A stretch of DNA of 8,429 nt from an uncultured Collinsella sp. (GTDB lineage: Bacteria > Actinomycetota > Coriobacteriia > Coriobacteriales > Coriobacteriaceae), in assembly GCA_900757235.1 (NCBI GenBank), contig CAAENB010000177.1, positions 1 to 8,429 of the forward strand, read 5' to 3'. Shown here one piece after another: positions 1 to 5,554 of the stretch. The notes under the pieces are model-generated. The model ran no database searches. It had not been told where the DNA came from and saw nothing but the letters and a program-made list of their open reading frames with translations. Each line of letters begins with the position of its first letter. The stretch's first letter is position 1. The position numbers were made by a program, and so were the translations under genes.

Positions 1-46
1 CCCAGATTGCCCATGCGCGCGCAAAAGCACGCCGCGGCAATCTGGG
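1..46 (-). terminator. Terminator-like inverted repeat downstream of xerD (cut by window edge)
   Basis: Bases 1-11 (CCCAGATTGCC) are perfectly complementary to 36-46 (GGCAATCTGGG), and further GC pairs are possible inside (15-17 with 33-35, 19-21 with 30-32). The stem begins 44 bases after the xerD stop on the minus strand, where a transcript end is expected. The U-tract that would prove an intrinsic terminator would lie left of base 1 and cannot be seen. It could also be a terminator shared with, or belonging to, a gene outside the window. Confidence 0.5.
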
Positions 47-87
47 GCCCGTCCCCTTTAGTATTTATAAATATGCAGGTCAGCGAG

Positions 88-107
88 GTGCTAGCGATGT
101 GCTAGCG
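88..107. repeat. Short tandem repeat (11-bp unit) across the xerD stop codon
   Basis: The 9-mer GTGCTAGCG occurs at 88-96 and again at 99-107, an 11-base period. The repeat covers the last codons and the stop of xerD. Because 11 is not a multiple of 3, loss or gain of a unit would change the frame of the xerD C-terminus. Confidence 0.6.
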
Positions 108-1032
108 GATGCGCCGCCAGATAGACCTCGGTCAGTTGCGTTCGGTCGACATGCGTGTAGACCTGCGTGGTCGAAATATCGGCATGGCCCAAAATCTCCT
201 GCAGCACACGCAGGTCGGCACCGCCCGCGAGCATGTGGGTGGCAAAGGAGTGGCGCAAGGTATGGGGATGGAGCCCCACCAGCCCCACCTGACGCCCATA
301 CCGCTCGCATATCGCATGCACGGCCTGGCGCGACAGGCGACGTCCGTTCTTATTTAAAAAGACCGCCGAGGTCTCGGTTCCGCGGGCATGGGCCGCCAAG
401 CGAGAACGTCCCTCAGTTACATAGAGCGTCAGAGCTCGCGCCGCGCTTCCCACCAGTGGGGACAGGCGTTCCTTTGAGCCCTTACCGCGAACGAGTACAA
501 AGCCATCGTCAATATGGATATCGCCCACATCGAGCCCAACCAGCTCACTCACACGCAAACCGCATCCGTAGAGCACTTCCAAGATGGCATGGTCGCGCAG
601 TCCCATCTCGCCCTCGGGAAAGTCTTGATCGAGCAGCGTCGAGACATCCTCCACCGATAGATACTCCGGCAAACGCTCAGCCTTTTTAGGCAGGCGCAAC
701 GCCGCCGTCGGGTTTTGGGCCACAATCCCATCGCGCACCAAAAAGGCATGCAGGCCCTTCACGGCAGCAAGCGCGCGCTCCACCGAGGCATCGGAATAGC
801 CTCCGCCGCGGCGATCGGCGACAAAGCCCTCCACGACCTGACGGGTCACCTCTTCAAAAGACACAATACCCGCCCGCTCCAGATAGGCGCAGTACGTCGT
901 CAGGTCACGACGATAGGCCACAATCGTGTTGCGCGCCAAGCCCCGCTCGACCGCGAGGTAATCGAGATACTCCCCCGCCGCCACGGCGAGCGACGAGGGA
1001 GTAGCTTCGGTATGTTCCTTATTCGCCGGCAC
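91..1032 (-). CDS. xerD: Site-specific tyrosine recombinase XerD
   Basis: Cytoplasmic tyrosine recombinase of the Xer family. With a XerC partner it resolves chromosome dimers at dif sites. With the chosen start it has 313 residues, close to the usual ~300. The N-terminal SAM-like core-binding domain covers about 15-105 (EYLDYLAVERGLARNTI). The catalytic domain follows with a full set of active-site residues: R160 (CGLRVSELVGL), K184 (RGKGSKERL), H257 and R260 (HPHTLRHSFATH), H283 (LGHADIS) and the nucleophile Y292 (QVYTHVD). Spacing between them matches E. coli XerD. The frame stays open upstream to 1185 inside pyrG, but that extension is proline/arginine-rich and not Xer-like. I chose GTG at 1032, 2 bases after the pyrG stop, with a weak GGA six bases before it. 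This suggests translational coupling to pyrG. XerD rather than XerC is inferred from the C-terminal block GHADISTTQVYTHVD. Confidence 0.93.
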   Translation of the reverse strand: MPANKEHTEATPSSLAVAAGEYLDYLAVERGLARNTIVAYRRDLTTYCAYLERAGIVSFEEVTRQVVEGFVADRRGGGYSDASVERALAAVKGLHAFLVRDGIVAQNPTAALRLPKKAERLPEYLSVEDVSTLLDQDFPEGEMGLRDHAILEVLYGCGLRVSELVGLDVGDIHIDDGFVLVRGKGSKERLSPLVGSAARALTLYVTEGRSRLAAHARGTETSAVFLNKNGRRLSRQAVHAICERYGRQVGLVGLHPHTLRHSFATHMLAGGADLRVLQEILGHADISTTQVYTHVDRTQLTEVYLAAHPLAHR

Positions 1033-1034
1033 CC

Positions 1035-2696
1035 TTAGTCCGTAGCGAGGTTCATGGGCGTCACCTGCAGACGGTCGACACCCTCGTGCTGGCCGATCGA
1101 AGCGCGCACGAACTCGCGGAACAGCGGCTGCGGGTTGGTCGGGCGGCTCTTGAACTCGGGATGAGCCTGGGTTGCCACATACCACGGATGCACGTCGCGC
1201 GGCAGCTCGACCATCTCGACCAGGCGCTCGTCGGGCGACAGACCCGAGATAACCAAACCGGCGTCCTCGAGCTGGTCGCGAAAGGCGTTGTTGAACTCAA
1301 AGCGGTGACGGTGACGCTCGTAGACGAGTTCCTCGCCATATGCTTCACGAGCAAGAGTATCGGCGGCGAGCTTGCACGGATAGGCGCCCAGGCGCATGGT
1401 GCCGCCCTTCTCGGTCACGTCCTCCTGCGAGCTCATCAGATCGATGACGCTAAACGGGCCGTCCGGATCGAACTCAGAGGAGCTGGCGCCGGCAAGGCCG
1501 ACGACGTTGCGGGCGAACTCGCACACGGCGACCTGCATACCCAGGCAAATGCCCAGATACGGAATCTTGTGCTCACGGGCAAACTCGGCCGCGAGGATTT
1601 TGCCCTCCAGGGCGCGCTTGCCAAAGCCGCCGGGAACCAGGATGCCCGAGGCGTCGCCCAGAACCTCGGAGACATTCTGCTCGTCGAGGCTCTCGCCGTC
1701 GACCAGCTGGACGTCCACATGGCGATCGTAGAAGACGCCCGCATGGTGCAGGGCCTCGATAACCGACAGGTACGCATCGGGCAGCTGCGTGTACTTACCC
1801 ACGACGGCGATCTTCACCTTGTCGGCGTGATGGTTGGCGTGATTCTGCTTGCGCAGGAACTCGTTCCACTCGCTCATGTCGCGCTCACGCGGATCCAGAC
1901 CCAGGCGCTCACAAATGCGCAGGTCAAAGTCCTGCTCGGCAAGCAGCTGCGGAACATCGTAAATGCTCGCGCAGTCCTCGTTGGTAAAGACGCAATCGGT
2001 GTCGACGTCGCAGAAGCTTGCGATCTTTCCGCGGATAGCGTCATCGATATGGTGGTCGGAGCGCAGCACGATGATATCGGGCTGGATGCCAAAGCTGCGG
2101 AGCTCCTTGACGGAATGCTGCGTGGGCTTGGTCTTGACCTCGTGGGCGGCGGCTATATAGGGAACGAGCGACACGTGGATGTAGCAGACGTTCTCGGGGC
2201 CGGCCTCCTTGCGGTACTGGCGGATGGCCTCAACAAACGGCTGCGACTCGATGTCGCCGATCGTGCCGCCCAGCTCGGTGATGACTACATCGGAGCCGGT
2301 CTGCTCCTCGATGCGGCGAAACTTGTCCTTAATGGCATTGGTGACGTGAGGAATCACCTGCACGGTACCGCCCAAAAAGTCGCCGCGACGCTCGCGGGCG
2401 ATTAGGCTTTTGTAGATGGCACCGGTCGTAAAGTTGGAATCGCGGGTCAGGTTCTCATCAATAAAGCGCTCGTAATGACCCAGGTCCAGGTCGGACTCGT
2501 AACCGTCCTCGGTAACGAAGACCTCACCATGCTGAAACGGGCTCATGGTACCGGGGTCGACGTTCAGATACGGGTCGGCCTTCTGCATCGTTACTTTGTA
2601 GCCACGCGACTTGAGCAGACGGCCCAGCGAGGCCGCGGTGATACCCTTGCCCAGGGACGAAACCACGCCACCGGTTACGAACACATGCTTGGTCAT
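1035..2696 (-). CDS. pyrG: CTP synthase (glutamine-hydrolysing)
   Basis: Converts UTP to CTP using ATP and glutamine; it is the last step of de novo pyrimidine nucleotide synthesis and acts in the cytoplasm as a tetramer. Length is 553 residues, normal for the family. The N-terminal synthetase domain (about 1-270) opens with KHVFVTGGVVSSLGKGIT, whose P-loop is at 14-20, followed by the UTP/Mg region KADPYLNVDPGTMSPFQHGE and ELGGTIGDIESQPF (141-154). The C-terminal class I glutamine amidotransferase domain (about 293-545) has the oxyanion segment PGGFG, nucleophile C384 in YLGICLGMQ, and H512 and E514 in AHPEF. The ATG at 2696 starts directly with the conserved N-terminus and has an AGG nine bases upstream. 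xerD follows after 2 bases with no terminator between, so the two are probably co-transcribed. Confidence 0.98.
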   Translation of the reverse strand: MTKHVFVTGGVVSSLGKGITAASLGRLLKSRGYKVTMQKADPYLNVDPGTMSPFQHGEVFVTEDGYESDLDLGHYERFIDENLTRDSNFTTGAIYKSLIARERRGDFLGGTVQVIPHVTNAIKDKFRRIEEQTGSDVVITELGGTIGDIESQPFVEAIRQYRKEAGPENVCYIHVSLVPYIAAAHEVKTKPTQHSVKELRSFGIQPDIIVLRSDHHIDDAIRGKIASFCDVDTDCVFTNEDCASIYDVPQLLAEQDFDLRICERLGLDPRERDMSEWNEFLRKQNHANHHADKVKIAVVGKYTQLPDAYLSVIEALHHAGVFYDRHVDVQLVDGESLDEQNVSEVLGDASGILVPGGFGKRALEGKILAAEFAREHKIPYLGICLGMQVAVCEFARNVVGLAGASSSEFDPDGPFSVIDLMSSQEDVTEKGGTMRLGAYPCKLAADTLAREAYGEELVYERHRHRFEFNNAFRDQLEDAGLVISGLSPDERLVEMVELPRDVHPWYVATQAHPEFKSRPTNPQPLFREFVRASIGQHEGVDRLQVTPMNLATD

Positions 2697-2728
2697 ATTG
2701 AGTTACCTGCGCTTCCCGTAGAAGTTGT

Positions 2729-2737
2729 TTATCCACA
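2729..2737 (+). promoter_or_regulatory. Perfect DnaA-box 9-mer in the pyrG leader
   Basis: TTATCCACA matches the strict E. coli DnaA-box consensus and lies between the candidate pyrG promoter and its start codon. It sits in the loop of an inverted repeat, CCCGTA at 2715-2720 with TACGGG at 2741-2746. A single box may be chance; no cluster is present. Confidence 0.4.
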
Positions 2738-2754
2738 TCTTACGGGTCTTCATT

Positions 2755-2783
2755 GTAATACTCGCGCCGCGGACCGTCCGCAA
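2755..2783 (-). promoter_or_regulatory. Candidate pyrG promoter with an internal palindrome
   Basis: On the minus strand TTGCGG (2778-2783) and TATTAC (2755-2760) are separated by exactly 17 bases, about 60 bases before the pyrG ATG and after the preceding gene's terminator. The spacer overlaps a perfect interrupted palindrome at 2769-2781 (GCGGAC, one base, GTCCGC), a possible operator. The -35 and -10 match consensus only partly. Confidence 0.45.
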
Positions 2784-2813
2784 TTTTTCTCGCGTGCGAT
2801 TGCATTTCTCAAT

Positions 2814-2850
2814 CTTGAAACAAAACGCCGCCCGGTTTCCCAGGCGGCGT
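2814..2850 (-). terminator. Rho-independent terminator of the winged-helix regulator gene
   Basis: An 8-bp GC stem pairs 2843-2850 with 2825-2832, with a 10-base loop. On the minus strand it is followed by the T-rich run TTTTGTTT. It lies 24 bases after the regulator stop and before the candidate pyrG promoter, separating the two units. Confidence 0.85.
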
Positions 2851-2874
2851 CGCTATGGCAAGGGTTACATGCTG

Positions 2875-3213
2875 CTATCGATCAGCAACCTCGTCCTCAA
2901 GCATTTCTTGAACGAGCATGCCGGTACGGACGCCCTCAAGATACCACTTGCCACGTTCGGTGAGGCAAATGCCATTTGCAAGCTGACCGCCGTCGTCGCT
3001 ATAACGCGAGACGACATCAATCATGCCTTCGGAATCCAAGCGATCGATTGCGGCGCGGGCACGATACGGCGAAACCCCCACGCGCTCGGCAAGCGTTTTG
3101 CGCGAGAAACCATACGGCCCGCCATTGTCTTCGGTTTGCTGGTCGATCTCCATCAACACCAGCACCTCGACACGCTTCATATCGTTGACACTCGCACGAC
3201 CCTTGCCCGCCAT
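2875..3213 (-). CDS. Small winged-helix DNA-binding protein, putative transcriptional regulator
   Basis: The protein has 112 residues and no transmembrane or signal segment. A conserved-looking winged helix-turn-helix core runs from about residue 12 to 95. The helix-turn-helix is FSRKTLAERVGVSPYRARAA (36-55), the third helix continues into IDRLDSEGMI (56-65), and the wing/strand segment ends in NGICLTERGKWYLEG (80-94). The shape is MarR/PadR-like, but no ligand pocket or metal site is recognisable and the family is uncertain. I chose the ATG at 3213 because a strong GAGGAGG (3219-3225) sits five bases before it. A longer form from 3267 would add 18 residues (SVAHGALDARARFEEAA) without a comparable ribosome binding site. 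The gene has its own terminator and lies just upstream of pyrG. Its target is unknown; autoregulation or control of a neighbour is possible. Confidence 0.72.
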   Translation of the reverse strand: MAGKGRASVNDMKRVEVLVLMEIDQQTEDNGGPYGFSRKTLAERVGVSPYRARAAIDRLDSEGMIDVVSRYSDDGGQLANGICLTERGKWYLEGVRTGMLVQEMLEDEVADR

Positions 3214-3330
3214 AGCAGCCTCCTCAAACCGAGCACGAGCATCTAACGCGCCGTGCGCGACCGACACACCTCACGATGGCAGGTAATATCCATCATGCGG
3301 CATCCCGCTAAGGATGAAACAGTTATGGTT

Positions 3331-3338
3331 ATTGTATA
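3331..3338 (-). promoter_or_regulatory. Possible -10 region of the regulator gene promoter
   Basis: TATACAAT on the minus strand is in the AT-rich stretch between the DUF1846 terminator and the regulator start. No good -35 hexamer is found at 16-18 bases, so this is weak. Confidence 0.25.
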
Positions 3339-3369
3339 CCGCTCAAATTGTTTCTAGGCAGGTAAACGG

Positions 3370-3388
3370 CTATTTTTCGCCGAAATAG
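3370..3388. repeat. Inverted repeat upstream of the regulator gene (operator candidate)
   Basis: CTATTT (3370-3375) and AAATAG (3383-3388) form a 6-bp dyad around a 7-base centre. It lies upstream of the regulator gene, between the DUF1846 terminator and the possible -10. Such a dyad could be a binding site for the small winged-helix protein, but there is no direct support. Confidence 0.3.
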
Positions 3389-3400
3389 GCGCTTTATTGA

Positions 3401-3435
3401 TCAAAAAGCCGTACCGGGCGCTAACCCGATACGGC
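3401..3435 (-). terminator. Rho-independent terminator of the DUF1846 gene
   Basis: Two stem blocks pair: GCCGTA (3408-3413) with TACGGC (3430-3435), and CGGG (3415-3418) with CCCG (3425-3428). One C/A mismatch lies between them and the loop has six bases. On the minus strand the stem is followed directly by TTTTTGATC. It ends the transcript about 35 bases after the DUF1846 stop. Confidence 0.88.
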
Positions 3436-3469
3436 CAAAATGCAATGCAATTACCGCGGTGCTTCAAAC

Positions 3470-4951
3470 TTAGCGGTGGAAGAAACCGCGGCGCTCAAAC
3501 TTGGGCTCGCAGCACACGTTGATACCCAGTTTACGCAGTACCGTCTCGTCCGTCGGCGAGATAATCACGCTAAAGAAGGCATCGCAACCGCGCAGCTGCT
3601 CCAGGCCCGAAAGGACGCGAGCGGCCGTCTCACTCGTGGCCGAGGTGATCGACAGCGCCATAAGCGTCTCGTCGGTGTGGAGGCGCGGGTTTTTACTTCC
3701 CAGGAAATGCGTCTTGAGCTTGCTGATGGGCTCGATCGCCTCATCGCTAATGACCTCGAGCTCAAGGTCGACGCCCGAGACATGCTTGAGGGCGTTCATA
3801 ATGAGCGAACTTGCGGCGCCCAGGCGCGTGGAGGTCTTACCGGTCACCACGGAGCCATCGGGCATGACCATGGCACCCACGGGACCACCCGTCAGCTGCT
3901 CCCTGGTGAGGGCCGCCGAGCGCGCCGGTGAGTAGTTCTTATCGATGCCGGCTTTCTTCATAATAATCTTGAGACGGTCGACTTGCTCATCGCCCACGCC
4001 GGTACGGCGCACATTTTCGACCGCGGTAAAGTAGCGGCGGACGATCTCCATCTTGGAAGCGTCGCGGCAGGCATCGTCATCGGTGATGGCAAAGCCGACC
4101 ATATTGACGCCCATGTCCGTAGGACTCTGGTAGGGGCTCTTGCCCAGGATCTTTTCCATCAGAGCACGGACCACCGGGAAGGCCTCGACGTCGCGGTTGT
4201 AGTTGACCGTGGTCTTGTTGTAGGCCTCAAGGTGGAACGAATCGATGATATTGGCATCGTCGAGGTCAGCCGTGGCGGCCTCGTAGGCAATATTGACCGG
4301 ATGCGTAAGGGGCAGATTCCAAACCGGGAAGGTCTCGAATTTGGCATAGCCGGCGGCGGTACCGTGCTTATGCTCGTGATACAGCTGCGAGAGGCAAGTG
4401 GCGAGCTTGCCCGAGCCAGGGCCGGGCGCCGTCACGACGACGAGCGGACGCGTGGTCTCGACAAACTCGTTCTTGCCGTAGCCATCGTCGGACACGATCA
4501 GATCGACATCGTGCGGATACCCCTCGATGGGATAGTGCAGCTTGGCGGGAATGCCGAGCGCGTTCAGGCGGTTGCGGAACACATCGGCAGCAGGCTGGCC
4601 AGCGTACTGAGTGATGACCACAGCCGCGACGGCAAAGCCGTTGCCGCGGAACAGGTCAACCAAGCGCAGCACATCCTCGTCATAGGTAATGCCAAGGTCA
4701 CCACGAGCCTTGTTTTTCTCGATGTGGTTCGCGTTGATCGCGATGATAACCTCGACATCGTCGGCGATGCTCTTGAGCATGCGGAACTTGCTGTCCGGTT
4801 CAAAACCCGGTAGCACGCGGCTCGCATGATAGTCATCGAACAGCTTACCGCCAAACTCCAAATAGAGCTTGCCACCAAACTGCGAGATGCGCTCCTTAAT
4901 GTGAGCAGCCTGCAGCTCGATATACTTCGCATTGTCGAAACCCTGGCGCAT
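3470..4951 (-). CDS. DUF1846 (UPF0371) family protein of unknown function
   Basis: A full-length member (493 residues) of a conserved family found mostly in Firmicutes and Actinobacteria. Its cellular role is not established. The N-terminus RQGFDNAKYIELQAAHIKER and the block FGGKLYLEFGGKLFDDYHAS (25-44) are family hallmarks. Residues 171-186 form a glycine-rich loop, VVVTAPGPGSGKLAT, that resembles a nucleotide-binding P-loop but is not canonical: proline at the first position, and leucine after K182. A conserved C-terminal region contains ALSITSATSETAARVLSGLE (432-451), then GCDAFFSVIISPTDE, and ends with a Cys-Cys pair (480-481). No signal peptide or membrane span is seen, so it is probably cytosolic. 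An in-frame ATG at 4975 exists, but ATG 4951 matches the family N-terminus and has GGGAG (4958-4962) six bases upstream. It has its own promoter-like box and terminator, so it is probably monocistronic. Confidence 0.92.
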   Translation of the reverse strand: MRQGFDNAKYIELQAAHIKERISQFGGKLYLEFGGKLFDDYHASRVLPGFEPDSKFRMLKSIADDVEVIIAINANHIEKNKARGDLGITYDEDVLRLVDLFRGNGFAVAAVVITQYAGQPAADVFRNRLNALGIPAKLHYPIEGYPHDVDLIVSDDGYGKNEFVETTRPLVVVTAPGPGSGKLATCLSQLYHEHKHGTAAGYAKFETFPVWNLPLTHPVNIAYEAATADLDDANIIDSFHLEAYNKTTVNYNRDVEAFPVVRALMEKILGKSPYQSPTDMGVNMVGFAITDDDACRDASKMEIVRRYFTAVENVRRTGVGDEQVDRLKIIMKKAGIDKNYSPARSAALTREQLTGGPVGAMVMPDGSVVTGKTSTRLGAASSLIMNALKHVSGVDLELEVISDEAIEPISKLKTHFLGSKNPRLHTDETLMALSITSATSETAARVLSGLEQLRGCDAFFSVIISPTDETVLRKLGINVCCEPKFERRGFFHR

Positions 4952-4990
4952 GTATGGCTCCCGTCCCGTTTCCATTTAATGTTCTAGGCG

Positions 4991-4996
4991 ATTATA
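4991..4996 (-). promoter_or_regulatory. Candidate -10 box of the DUF1846 gene
   Basis: A perfect TATAAT on the minus strand lies 39 bases upstream of the chosen start codon, giving a short leader. The region 17 bases further upstream is GC-rich and has no TTGACA-like -35, so an activator or a weak promoter is likely. Confidence 0.5.
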
Positions 4997-5058
4997 ACGG
5001 AGCCCGCCCTCCCCGATGCCCAGGCCATCAACAGGCACCAACCCAACACGCCATCGAT

Positions 5059-5127
5059 AAGTTGCGGTGAAATAGCTCCTGTTTAACCCCTCAAGACGGC
5101 CAAACAGGAACTATTCCACCGCAACTT
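5059..5127 (-). repeat. Long inverted repeat with 26-bp arms
   Basis: The left arm 5059-5084 (beginning AAGTTGCGGTG) pairs with 5102-5127 (ending CACCGCAACTT) at 24 of 26 positions, around a 17-base loop. The two plus-strand mismatches (A5070/C5116 and C5075/A5110) become G-U pairs on the minus strand. A minus-strand RNA would therefore be fully paired. No T-tract follows on the minus strand, so it is not a standard terminator. It could be a repetitive palindrome, an end of a mobile element or a structured RNA. Confidence 0.85.
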
Positions 5128-5209
5128 CCCCTTTTGGCGCAAAGTAACCTGATCCCTTTATACCAACAGCAGAAACGTCGCGGGCAGAGAACGGACAGTG
5201 AACGGGCAA

Positions 5210-5295
5210 CAGAGCGAGCAAGCAGCCCCCTGCACCAACAATGGCAGCGCCGCAGGTGGAGCATAAGTCAGCGAAAGCCCGCCAGAGCGAGCAAG
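5210..5295. repeat. 13-mer direct repeat, 73-base period
   Basis: CAGAGCGAGCAAG is found at 5210-5222 and 5283-5295. The second copy is part of the left arm of the 97-nt compound hairpin. The right arm's CGCTCTG (5358-5364) could pair with either copy, allowing two alternative folds. Confidence 0.7.
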
Positions 5296-5372
5296 GTGAC
5301 GTGAAAGAGGAGGGCATAGGCCTTTTGGCCATGCCCGACGATTGAACGTCAGATTGCCGCTCTGGCGGGCTT
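5275..5372. repeat. Compound hairpin with a 15-bp perfect outer stem
   Basis: The pairings are collinear. AAGCCCGCCAGAGCG (5275-5289) pairs with 5358-5372 perfectly. After one bulged base, GCAA (5291-5294) pairs with TTGC (5354-5357), then TGACGT (5297-5302) with ACGTCA (5346-5351). After a 9x9 internal loop, an apical hairpin joins 5312-5317 and 5319-5322 to 5327-5336 around a TTTT loop. About 35 base pairs in 98 bases is far more than expected by chance. On the minus strand it is followed by CTTTCGC, at best a weak terminator tail. Confidence 0.85.
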
Positions 5373-5385
5373 GCAGCGTCGAGTG

Positions 5386-5413
5386 GTTCCGGCGTTTGGT
5401 AAAACGCCGGAAC
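5386..5413. repeat. Perfect 12-bp hairpin with 4-base loop
   Basis: GTTCCGGCGTTT (5386-5397) is fully complementary to 5402-5413. There is no U-tract on either strand, so this is not a standard intrinsic terminator. Confidence 0.8.
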
Positions 5414-5421
5414 ACAAGAGC

Positions 5422-5452
5422 GCCTCCCCCCGCGCACGGAACGGGAGGAGGC
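5422..5452 (-). repeat. 10-bp GC-rich hairpin
   Basis: GCCTCCCCCC (5422-5431) pairs with GGGAGGAGGC (5443-5452). The only mismatch becomes a G-U pair on the minus strand, favouring a minus-strand RNA. There is no T-tract. Confidence 0.6.
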
Positions 5453-5468
5453 TAAAGGTAGGAGTCTA

Positions 5469-5489
5469 CCGGTGGGGTTACCCCACCGG
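5469..5489. repeat. 9-bp hairpin with 3-base loop
   Basis: CCGGTGGGG (5469-5477) is fully complementary to CCCCACCGG (5481-5489). It is part of the hairpin series behind the transporter gene. Confidence 0.75.
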
Positions 5490-5496
5490 ACAGACG

Positions 5497-5527
5497 ATGA
5501 CCAGGTGATCCTTTACAGGATCGTCAT
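5497..5527. repeat. Two-part hairpin (6 bp plus 5 bp with bulge)
   Basis: GATCCT (5507-5512) pairs with AGGATC (5517-5522). A five-base bulge separates it from ATGAC (5497-5501), which pairs with GTCAT (5523-5527). Confidence 0.6.
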
Positions 5528-5539
5528 GGTTTCCGTGGG

Positions 5540-5554
5540 GTACCCAAGGGGTAC
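5540..5554. repeat. Hairpin abutting the transporter stop codon
   Basis: GTACCC (5540-5545) pairs with GGGTAC (5549-5554). It ends exactly one base before the transporter stop codon (5555-5557). It may protect the 3' end of the mRNA; no U-tract follows. Confidence 0.55.

Larger units (their letters stand above)
4997..5554. other. Gene-free, hairpin-rich intergenic region
   Basis: No credible gene lies between the DUF1846 promoter and the transporter stop. Two overlapping minus-strand open frames (5111-5437 and 5158-5415) lack a recognisable domain and are rich in Cys, Pro and Ser. They run straight through perfect hairpin arms, so they are probably not coding. The stretch contains at least seven inverted repeats, listed separately, plus a 13-mer direct repeat CAGAGCGAGCAAG at 5210-5222 and 5283-5295. 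It may be a dispersed repeat element, a structured 3' UTR of the transporter mRNA, or a remnant. Confidence 0.7.

Noticed and set aside
62..73. Palindrome TATTTATAAATA as a promoter -10
   Set aside because: AT-rich and palindromic, but no -35 at a suitable distance on either strand, and the following hairpin argues for a transcript end rather than a start.
1033..1185. N-terminal extension of XerD to the ATG at 1185
   Set aside because: It lies inside pyrG, is Pro/Arg-rich and has no similarity to the Xer N-terminus; GTG at 1032 gives normal length.
1086..2405. 439-codon open frame on the plus strand opposite pyrG
   Set aside because: pyrG on the minus strand is certain and full length. The antisense translation has no recognisable domain and is the usual open shadow of a GC-rich, codon-biased gene.
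3983..4813. 276-codon plus-strand open frame opposite the DUF1846 gene
   Set aside because: Shadow of a well-conserved minus-strand gene; no domain or ribosome binding context.
5111..5437. 108-codon minus-strand open frame (and an overlapping 85-codon one) in the hairpin region
   Set aside because: No recognisable domain, a composition rich in Cys, Pro and Ser, and it runs through the perfect arms of the compound hairpin. I treat it as non-coding, though a repeat-encoded peptide is not fully excluded.
4997..5554. CRISPR array or integrated attachment site
   Set aside because: The repeats are inverted and unequal, with no regular spacers, and no tRNA or integrase lies beside them. XerD at the left end is a housekeeping recombinase about 4 kb away.
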